Below, in pieces: positions 29,901 to 36,300 of a DNA stretch of 64,000 bases (positions are counted from its first letter, which is position 1; each line of letters starts with the position of its first letter). The stretch is taken from positions 1-64,000 of the forward strand of contig CACYKY010000006.1 of NCBI GenBank assembly GCA_902775135.1. Reading direction: 5' to 3'. Under the pieces are notes generated by a model that was not told the DNA's origin, made no database searches, and was given only the letters and a program-made list of their open reading frames with translations. The position numbers were made by a program, and so were the translations under genes. Origin of the DNA: an uncultured Bacteroidota bacterium (GTDB lineage Bacteria > Bacteroidota > Bacteroidia > Bacteroidales > P3).

Positions 29901-30057
29901 TGTAGGTGCCCGTGGAACTCTCCTGGGCACGCAGATTCATGGGCAGCACCACTGCTGCCAGCAAAAAGAGCAACGGAAGCATCTGTTTCGGCTTCATACC
30001 AAAAATGATTATCTGCATATGTCGATCTGTCTTTTTCATCTCTGTCATATTGTTCAT
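17944..30057 (-). CDS. 4037-aa GGG-repeat secreted protein with T9SS type A sorting domain
   Basis: A signal peptide (MLPLLFLLAAVVLPMNLRAQ) follows a short basic leader. Residues about 60-450 are an N-terminal non-repeat region. Residues about 460-2000 carry dozens of [VI][YF]GGG/YGGN coils, often followed by GNTxVxIxGG. A less repetitive middle includes beta-helix-like stretches (GGAVSVTAGGNLILTNNVTIENN near nt 21250). GLUG-like repeats lie at about 3556-3760. Residues about 3957-4037 form a T9SS type A sorting domain (VKVYPNPTVNIVNVE, GIYYIRVHTPNG, IQKVIKR). It should cross the outer membrane by T9SS and be surface-attached or released. The frame opens further upstream, but that part overlaps the promoter at 30164-30195. 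I take the ATG at 30057; ATGs at 30048, 30039 and 29997 are possible. Confidence 0.88.
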   Translation of the reverse strand: MNNMTEMKKTDRHMQIIIFGMKPKQMLPLLFLLAAVVLPMNLRAQESSTGTYTLTNGTHMWLEGPEGSEHEVAVLHDGDCYGPEIHANTPVNLHTHQGDFYLALDTSDAANPKIVNIPTSNFTRACVWNRSGITGYYYQEWGNYRYYLIGARNSLRIEKVEVGASTAYFSKFFNWDIGAAIEEITYRNGDRHEAYYWIMFDTVGTDNTPKDGVWRMSGDTYARPESRVRRHDLKETYCDPRVKSIDGHDTIFEPAGQGAIYLPVEATYHDMTVNFPAGQGLTGLTLDKTVLKYGDQLVATPEISVPGTVPVTLGYYEYVEEIDRYGMNSNYRYRSDPGFGSAGTPTTRTYYFWDNLPTTRQTSTPPSVSHSVAIAKKQYDITSSALRWVDTATVGDNFQVTCNNVPNRGTSGWIYLTVTYNNGVVQRDSAHFDFSIEVAATPFPEPKNAPVVKGYVVGGGRIANVSGNTNVTVHSTDSIYALYGGNDIAGWVQGENGATIQLGTSKTNATHPVHIGYAYGGGCGFYTYQGINPGVVKASDGVTDSLVDSYIHNGHQTSLEYQAYFFNGKVYKWNSLPSDYATYAAQAIEHGDHTYLNSAAWDNSKLVTDVEFKYRPQYLCDGSYDPSQVDASENGNGGSCMTDKQYLGTVPYIKTAHITVGVPIESFFPVNYDALSDADKLTAELAAVNSAKAYNDNILIDSLFGGAENAFIGVTSNELSHPENAVSIDIHGGTIYAVFGGNNYGGSVANTSTVFVNVHDTKTTPTKNIQNTYFTGYGREYGIRYLFGGGNLVDGSHANVTINGGMIDTCYLGGNMAEVLRPFGTVNCTGGRYIFDNDSITKQWEGGVLVDKPLYNPSAGAGHEWDNYDNLVNSNPDRFNAEIGRYNIRVLFGGSNKAAMSTISQINLLSGGISSVYGGGNAGDMRYSEPTTSLPQWVQDSSVVGFSGWKYQRPRVISTIVHSEPRSRIMVEYIYGGCRMANVKGSTILWLSGGVFGYAHGGNDISGDVGSEINEGSYAVIDRKAVVLQDVYGGSDGYYHCSDKNGRYMEGYALRDANDEAYDPYDEYVGQLVPTHNNTNLYLNGGKVLYSAYGGGVKAHVGFAQEASPKINVRDSNIVRNLKHDIQKGSIHMQMNGNTVVGSEVYSGFGNAYGGGYLSYLYGCGYATVGGNTKILGSLYAGNDCMGSLNSFAAYSIPEVSYREIESGNHNLVTVPGVSEADFRASDGSPLNYLSGSEYNALYSTYLLIEDTPKINCVYGSGNGDYDYTDKSNLGVGPVCHFEYSEVTPLQESVFIDINTEDGSMIDTVFGGGNGVGVMNNVEILFNSKSPNDLTVGTIFGGNNQENMESCVPDIILKKGTVKNVFGGGNSGSMNGSQDFTDVCDEEVNGVSTYVLVNTDQVTIQDSLFGGCRKADVRGMAFIDIRNTQAGGINYVYGGNDISGSINGNTRIDVSGGKVNNIYGGSNGRYDYAFLGNDDFAVYAFGSDHSDPDNLISAHSSGSPFVDSTTVHLYGGIINNNVYGGGSMGDCRATFVDVNDIVCPAKLTADLTINGAVFGGGEGDWEHLQKPHRGNVAKPEHSDGVEGGTYVHLHHASNLSSATAYGGGRGGDVENSNIIVLDTWDQPFDAIYGGCWGSHVFGTATLTMQGADFGGAQNAFQVFGGNDYTGNVFRSVLNIESGKYGSIYGAGNGDYDYTVQPVAGHSVWIPSRNTQPNTEFVEINFLDGHVDSNLFGGGLMGTTWRMKTNDLGEHIYNPVDEGPAGIVNYRIPDTNVTKANAYDDPLQYSCIVVNVHGGVFDNNIYAGASGKTDQLVFGLKVLNMDGGDVKESVYGGSQRVNDGYPAECKGLTAAEEASHVDPMTKTTLRPSSIMNIAGGIIAASVYGAGYQGNTFGSVYVNVGAEAIANSKVWDREIAGADDAYAIFKPGETGSLSPALTPGHVILNTSIYGGANWGSNDGGFDFRVPGFFGGESRIYVDGEGYNTLGSSTSPLPMMDIANSIIGSGTSVQGGDVHNSIHVYNYGAVDYNSCHATKTLRSIQRADELYLWNTAIFYDGATDAASAYPSQQLTINRVDTVKVRGYNVMDLNAVMTEVAQLHYYEDALDGAGNLVHTTNQELIVNDANQCRRDIQVCDRLRVIDPVTNKYAALVVNNGVNVDILTTDGGYGFVQGFGYLFAETGTNAVVTARAKYGSINVDDGGFMSSCADSNLVISEQSGTSLVWDNCTDAGINCNLAEYPYNNFRERYRVWSVGQGKRTRFAVLLAHAQPELLPQDDKYVKLFDSDANNGAGKNYSLALAHAELVLPPTTPGHYYRLGADGVTIEDDNAILRFVDKTWHPVSWASVGADSAVVQANPGEGSWETLVLASGSSASDFRGVENILDNPATTFGLMMTSGRNFESPSANTYTQPETYSGTWNQGGTAISGNNHVNIIENFYSAKVGEAVNASPVMDLYLTYSTDFSSTMLGTVYFTLDEYKAVPKRAGYDGHDITTNNGPIVSPTVYLDSNLHQPINVAITIATLLEKFKDMEYDLLAMFNEGRSNTFVRKAVLPATLHARELYLDSISWWPENCSENKFLLTGNVDEVLNASDPNVFCVGIQPMDNISSSLTSTVGWHIISQDTVVDLFSTAMPFTGANYRDKMQYSMKSGSSATCAKYDTIGLVGQGLRIGELDGRGLAALNISLAYDGNKVYPDGVVGHLDLHFTAYNPVDTSGFNIRVNVKCRTVGDTIYMASTNNLTRCGVNFTPGSLADVDPGNTQKIGKRPSKYLQNFMQAFDASIYQEGDVIAIIDTVKITDAVSIRGVDYASIPIIRYSGHHHELPGECGAFRGTMFDVSGIDGVFTTSFIDFDGSDVSRITGVATSATYPEYWNATLTIPNYDPAKRLDTTVAYGPIIAVHDGGTVSLASGSVLHDNYNAYTGDKVKRRGGAVSVTAGGNLILTNNVTIENNFVPNQGTLYPTNGAIYVDKGSVTLDPSHKSSAVVITDNYLNDGSKYWTDFNDRQSHLVRFTVDTNYTKNLTKRNLFLTRTPDSEDGVMKDDQSDVIDMISVLPDNTLIGISKWFPGEQVRDTIRFAFGHKFTDLLQATHTNHNFISDEGYNVFYEYNVHNSYIFLHRCATFHHQMAGVSLPYNNGGTLLSGDVLSYLPLMSATCPTGGDAIVYRVQGGFFPYTYTWSGSSDQTRTTDVVNNTIISQVEAGNYDNYKNAISDTLFTPYVSMTPEETTEELTYHVEAQDVSGFCTLKKDIKVTLTKTSAADPDLFVVTLDGGLNGWEDTNYTTKAIATRNYKAIQITPKVWVDRSAGTIDARIVGYDNDYVYQEVTSTDSLTGDPVVTNHELEDLLFCEGDLIRLTTTPRDPSKKFIMWDFDPYYSQTANYVVPSRNSDVVAYYGPDGYWKDQVTTEATAHAVHDANYDYTTRAAAGDAAAGYVTTYNGDVHIYNENGLAWLISIVNGYNGQQVRPFYFNKVFVHQKDDDTPYDMKDYLWTPVGTQQYGFRGRFIGVGKPSVVTDSSTAPLASGEQVVIRNIIVNEPSLYQVGFFGNLDTAQISGIKLEAVFARGGHYVGGLAGRSVYSKIDNCAVSDEVEDASTASILTTHYVSGGVVGRSEHDNITNSTSAAKYVGDAVYSGGMVGHGTSSTVSNSGVLNISKLSGLYIGGIAGYLDGEAPRTRMLFFMSEGSPSVLRNNYVRFLGEGKGQQRVGGIVGYAENTILENNYAYGLFRNSDVHGGVAGALSSNADANHNYFAASDASRAVGLAAVSATVSENVSFSGRGNQVTTDRRVYGVNNLTRVLNRWVRQQNAVGGEYKTWRSDLEEVHDGYPIFGMPDMIPVHDTLFVDGCDEVEYEGILYHEDAEFAYSFVDSIEMVDSTLVTLIRLHYGTSTQLSDTALLGEDYNGYGFYVSATESMLLQRSLDSAGYATLILTDTLQTAFGCDSVITLNLTFHSDGSNEDIVEVATTTEVKVYPNPTVNIVNVEAEQMSHVEIYDNEGRVLQNRDTYDASHVTLDLSYYPSGIYYIRVHTPNGITIQKVIKR

Positions 30058-30163
30058 TTTTCGTTTTTTGGGACGCCTGCAGCCCATTCTCACATACCTA
30101 CATTGCACCCAAAAACATGATATATAAAAAGTTATATCATGAGTCCACAATACGTCCAATCTG

Positions 30164-30195
30164 CAAATATACAAAAAAATTCCATATTGTCAAAA
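30164..30195 (-). promoter_or_regulatory. Promoter of the 4037-aa gene
   Basis: On the minus strand TTTTG (30195-30191) and TATATTTG (30171-30164) are 19 bases apart. A start near 30157 is predicted, leaving a leader of about 100 nt. It directly follows the terminator of the upstream giant gene, so this gene has its own promoter. Confidence 0.7.
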
Positions 30196-30240
30196 ATTAA
30201 CAAGAAATTAACAAATATGTTCCCCAACCGAATGGATGGT

Positions 30241-30279
30241 AAAAACAATCCCCGCAAGGGATTGTGCCGTGCGGGGATT
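30241..30279 (-). terminator. Rho-independent terminator after the 2385-aa gene
   Basis: On the minus strand the stem AATCCCCGCA/TGCGGGGATT (30279-30270 with 30256-30247) is followed immediately by GTTTTT. It lies about 27 nt past the stop codon at 30306. Confidence 0.8.
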
Positions 30280-30305
30280 TGTTTTTGTTGTGTGGAGCAT
30301 CAAGG

Positions 30306-33300
30306 CTACTCGTAGTCGCCGATGATGACATTGGTGTTGCCTGTGACTTTACCGGCGTTGCCGCCGCCGTAGACATTGCCCTCCACAGTGGTGCGGTTGC
30401 CGCGGACATCGACGGTGGTGTTACCGGTGGTGATAGCCGTGGGTCCGAGGCCACCGCCGAACACGTTACCGTTGAGGGTGGTGGCGCACTGGGTGGTGCC
30501 GGGGTCGGTGCTGTTGTCGCCCTGGCTGCGGGTCTGGACGGTGGGATTGCCAACCACTGGGGCTGCGCTGCCGCCGCCGTAGACGTTGCCGAGGATGGTG
30601 ACGGCATAGGTGCGGCCGCCAGCGGCGGTGTCGGTGCCGATGACCACTTTGGGATTGGCGGTGACGGTGGCCGTCTCGCCGAGGCCGCCGCCGAAGACGT
30701 CGGTGGTGATTTCGTCATTGATGATGTTCACGCAGGGCGACACAAGGCTGGAGTTGGTAGGCGAGTAGAAGGCGTCCTTACCGGCGCCGTAGACGTAGTC
30801 GAGGCGCACATCGGGACAGCTCGGGTCAGGCTGGATGTTGACATTGACGGTGATGGTGCCGGTGATGTTGCCGCCCTTGTTGGAGCCGCCGAAGAGGCAC
30901 TTGGTCTTGCCGCCGTAGAAGTTGACGGTGACGTCGCCGTCGATGACGCCGCCGGCCTTGTTGCCGCCGAAGATGGTGTCGTACTCGCCGCCGCGGACGT
31001 TGAGGACGATATCGCCGTTGATGTCGGCGTTGCGGGCGCCGCCGTAGAAGTTCATGAACTTGGTGCCGCAGACGAGGTCGATGGTGCCGCCGTTGCCCAC
31101 AGCCTCGTTACCGCCGGCGAAGGTCTCGCTGTTGATGAGTTCGCAGGGGCTGACGGGGGTGAGGTCGATGGAGGTCTTGCCTTCGATGATACCGCTGGTG
31201 TTGGATCCGCCGAAGACGTCGTAGACGATACCGCCCTGGACGCGCACCGCGACGTTACCGGTGCTGGTCATGTTGGCGACGGTGGACTTCTTGACGTTGG
31301 CGGGGAGGTAGTTGCCACTCCCGTCCTGGGTGTGACCGTCGCCGCCGGCGAAGGCCATGTAGACGCGGCCGCCCTCGATGGTGACATCGTTCTGCAGCGT
31401 GTTGGCCGCACGGCCGCCGCCGTAGACATACTTCACGGTGTTCTCATCGCAGTAGTGGATCACCACCTTGGAGAGTCGCGAGGTGTCGCCTGCCCAGGCG
31501 GGGTTGCCGTTGTGGCCGGGGTCGAGGCGCTGGGTGATGTACTTCTTGTTGAGCTTGGTGAGCGCGGTGCCGGTCCAGCCGTGAGCGTCGACGGAGAGGT
31601 CGCCGGTGAGCACGCTGGCCTGGTTGCCGCCGCCGTAGACGCCCAGCAGGGCGTAGTTGGCGCTGTTGGAGGCATTGGTCTCGTTCAGGAGGGCTGCCTT
31701 GTCGCTGTCGGTGAGGGTGGAGATGGTGGGGCAGGTGTTGGCAGGGGTGTGGCCGGTGTGCCACACGTCGACCTGCATCACGCCGAGGGGCGAGGAGCCG
31801 GCGTCGTTGCCGCCGAAGACATTGCCCGTGTTCTCGTCGCCGGCGGTGCCGATGACGACATTGTTGCCTGAGGTCTGCGCCTCGAGGCCGATGTTGACCT
31901 GGGTGTTGCCGTCGACGATACCAGCGGTGGGCGAGGAGGAGGCACCCATGCCGCCACCGAAGACGTTGCCCTTGATGGTGCCGCTCTTGATGTTGACGGT
32001 GGTGCCGCCGCGGTCTACGTGGCCGGCTTCGCCGCCGCCGTAGACGTTGCGGTAGACGGTGAGGGCCTCGTCGCCGGCATCGTTACCGATGTTGACCTGG
32101 GTCTTGAAAGCATAGGCCATATCGGCGAAGTCGAAATCGGGGTTGTCGGGGTCGTTGGCGCGTCCGCGGCTCGAGCCGAAGACGTTGCCGCCGAAGGCCA
32201 CGTTGTCGTTCGCGTCGCCCACAGAGGAGTGGATGTTGACGGTGGCCAGACCGGAGTTGGCGTCTTGGATGTGGTCTTCGGTGCCACGGAGGCCGTAGTC
32301 GCCCACAAGGGCCATCGAACCGCCGCCGTAGACGTTGCGGTGGATGGTGCCGCCGTTGACGTTGACGACGGTGTTGCCACGCACGTAACCGGCGCTCATG
32401 GAATAGGTTCCGTCATGGGCCAGGTCGCATCCGCGGCCGGCACCGTAGACGTTGCCGACGTTGGCCATACGGCTCTTCATGGCCGCGATCATGTCGTCTT
32501 GGCCGCTGAACGCCGTTTCAACAGCGCTATAGGAGGCGTTCATGTTGTGGCCGATGGTGCCGCCGTTGACGGTGACGCGGGTGTCCAGCAGGACGTGGCC
32601 GTTCTCGCCGCCGCCGAAGACGGAGCCGTTGACCGTGCCGCCCTCGATGGTGACGACGGTGTTGAAGACGTTGGCGCGAGCGGCATATGCGCCGCCGGCC
32701 ATACCGCGGCCGGCGCCGAAGACACGGCCGTTGTTGAAGCCCTTGCGGTCGACGACATAGTTGCCGGCGTTGCCGATGGTGGCACCATTACGGATGGTGA
32801 CGATGGCCATACCGGTAATGGTGTCGGCACCTACATTGTCATAATAGGTTTTGCTCGTGGCGGTATAGTCGCTGGTAGCGGGATCCCACCAGCGGTAAAT
32901 GGTGGAGTCGTAATAGTCGCCGGTCACGGGGTCTGCAACGCGCGTGTCGCTCGTGTAGTCGGTAGCATCGGCGCTGGTCTTGTACTTATAGGTACAGGGG
33001 GTCTCCACAGGGATGCGAGAGGTGTATTCGCCATGGGAGTCCTTGTAGCGGTGCGAGCGCTCCGGTTTGCCTACCGTGTCGTAATAGACGGGGGGCTCCG
33101 ATGTCCCATTGCGGACAGGCTCATAGGAGGAGGTGTCGGTGCCATTGAAATAGAGGGTGGAGCCCACCGAGGCCATCGAGCCGCCGCCATAGACGTTGTG
33201 GGTGACGGTGCCGCCGCTGATGTCGACGTGGGTGTTGCCGTAGACGGTGCCGGCGCTGAGGCTGAGCTTGCCGTTGTGGCGGTCCACACCGCGGCCGCCG

Positions 33301-36300
33301 CCGTAGATGTTGCCGCGGAAGATGACGGCTGCATCGGCGCCCGTCTCGTAGGTGCAGGCTTCGCCGGTTTGCAGCTCGGTGCCGTCGCCCAGCACGGTGT
33401 AGGCCACAGTAAGGGGACGACCCACGGTGCCACCGGTCATGGTGACATAGGTGTTGTTGAGCACGTGGCCGTTCTCGCCCGAGCCGAAGACGGAGCCGCG
33501 GATGTCGGCGCCATTCTGGATGTTGACATAGGTGTCCTCGGTGAAGGCGAAGTGGGAGAATTCGCTGCCGGCCATACCACGGGAGGAGCCGAAGACGTGG
33601 CCGTTGTTACTGCCCGTGGTGCCTATCTGGCCGCCACGGATGGTGACGGTGGCGATGCCGCCGCTAAGGATGGAGGAGTGGGGGGTGATGGGGACTTCGT
33701 TATAGTAGCCCACCGAAGCCATCGAGCCGCCACCATAGACATTGTGGTAGATGATGCCGCCGCTGACGTCGACATTGGTGTTGCCGTAGACGCGGCCGGC
33801 GCTGGTGCTGAAGTTGCCGTCGTGGCGGTCCACACCGCGGCCGCCGCCGTAGACGTTGCCGTGGAAGTGGGTCACCGCGCTCTCGCCGAGTTGCGAGACG
33901 TAGTCGTTATAGTTGGGGTCGGAGGGGTTGTTGGTGGGGTATTTCACCCAGCCGCTGCCGCTGCCGCCGGTGTAGGGATCAGCGTCGCCGGCGCCATAGG
34001 TGCCGCTGGTGTGGGCCACCGGTTGCGTCCAGGGGTGACTATCGACGTCGCTGTCGATTCGTAAGCCGATGGTGCCGCCGCTGATGTTCACCTTGGTGTC
34101 GGTCATCACGTGGCCGTTGGCGCCGCCGCCGAAGACCGAGCCACGCACATCGGCGCCGGTCTGGATATTCACTTCGGTGTTGTTGACGAAGGCCTTGTGG
34201 GCAAAGTCGGAGCCGCTATAAGCCACACCGCGGCCCGAGCCGTAGACAAAGCCGTTGTTGCGGCCGGTGGAACCAATCACGCCACCGTGGATGGTGACGG
34301 TGGCCTTGCCGGTAGTGGCTTCAGCGTGGTCGCCCGGGACGATGGGGTAGTTGACGTAGGTGCCCACCGAGGCGATGGAGCCGCCGCCATAGACGTTGTG
34401 GCGCACGGTGCCGCCGCTGATGTCGACAATGGTGTTGCCGAACACCTGTCCGGAAGCCTCGCCCAGGTAGTTGCCCTGGACCACATCGATACCGCGTCCG
34501 CCACCGTAGATGTTGCCGTGGAAGATATCTACAGGGCTCTCGCCATATTCGTCGATAACAGTTTCGGTAGGATCGAGCACCAGGCCCACGGTGCCGTCGG
34601 TCATGGTGACGGTGGCGTTGTAGCGCACGTGGCCGTTCTCGCCGCCGCCGAAGACCGAGGCGGCAATCTGACCGCCGTTGATGTTGACCTGCGTCTGGTC
34701 GACATAGGCCATGCGGGTATAGAAGAAGCCGAGGTCTACATGGTTAACTGTATCATAATAGCCCGGACGGCCCTTACTGCCGCCGAAGACGGAGCCCGTG
34801 CGGCCGGTCGTGTGGCCTGCCACACGGTCGGCGCCGACGGTGACATTGGTCACCTCGCCCACAATACCGCCGCTGACGGTCACCTTGGTGTTGCCGATAT
34901 TGGCGTTGTAGCCGTAGGAGGTGTAGGTCTCGCCGTTCACCTCGTAGTTGTAGGTCGCAGCGGTACCGTCGTAGGGATGCTGGAATTTATAGGGGTCTGA
35001 GGGGTCGTAGGCGTAGGTCATGTGCATCCAGCGGCGTCCCACGGAGGCCAGCTCGCCGCCACCGTAGATGTTGCCCAGGACATGGCCGTTCTTCAATTCC
35101 ACCTCGGTGTTGCCGTAGACGCGGCCGGCATGCATGGCCGCCGTAACAAAGCCGTTGGTGGTGACGATGCTCGTGGTGTCGTTGGTGTGCTCGGTGATGT
35201 TCTCGCTGCCGTAGCCGCCGCCGTAGACGGAGCCCAGGTAGCAGGCGTCGGTGGTGCCGGTAGCCACACCGTGGCCGATGGTCACCGCGGGGCCGTCGAT
35301 GGTCACCTTGGTGTTATTCATCACATAGCCCAGCTCGCCGCCGCCGTAGACATTACTATAGATGGTGGCGTCGCCGCTGATGTTGATTTCGGTGTTCTTG
35401 CACTTGGCCATACCGGGCCAGATGCGCAGGAAGCTGTTGGGGTCGGTCTCGTCGGTGGCGCCGAGCTTGAACAGACGTCCCATGCTCGAGCCGAAGACGT
35501 TGCCGCCGGTGGTGTGCACGATGTCGGTCACATCGTCCTCATCCCATGCGCCGCTATGTGCGCTGATGAAGCTGTACATCTGGTTCTGGTAGGCCACCAC
35601 ATCGCCCACGCTGTAACTCGCGGAGGAGCTGAAGGCGGGGTGGTTGAGTTCGCGGAGGTTGCCGATGGTGCCGCCGGTGATGTTGAGGGTGATATTGCCG
35701 TGGTCGTCGCCGCTCTGCAGCTGGCTATAATTGGGGTCACCCACGGCCACAAAGTAGGAGCCCACGGAGGCCAGACGGCCGCCGCCGTAGACGGAGCCGA
35801 GCATGGTGGGCCTCACGGGAGTGCCCGCCACTGTATCGTTGTTGATATTGACTTCGACGTTGCCGCCGATGGAGCCGGCCGTGTAGGCCGTGCCGCCGAA
35901 TCCGCGGCCACCGCCGAAGATGTTGCCGTCGACATACGAGGTGCCCCAGGTGCCTACCCAGGCAGCGCTGTCGATGGTCACCTTGGCGTCGCCCAGCACG
36001 TGACCATCCTCGCCGCCGCCGAAGACGGAACCGAAGATGAGACCGCCGCTGACTTTCACGTTGACATTCTGCACATTGGTACGCATGTTGAACTCGGTAC
36101 GCTGGTCACCCTTACCGGCACCGAAGAGGTAGCTGGTAACGGGGTGGTCGGTGATGGAGTCGATGGTTCGGGGGAGACCGAGGGTGCCGCCGGTCATCAC
36201 CACGCGGCAGTTGCCCAACACGTCGGCATACTCGCAGCCGCCATAGACCGAGGTGAGGATATGGCCGCCGGTAATCACCACATAGGTGTTGCCGCGCACA

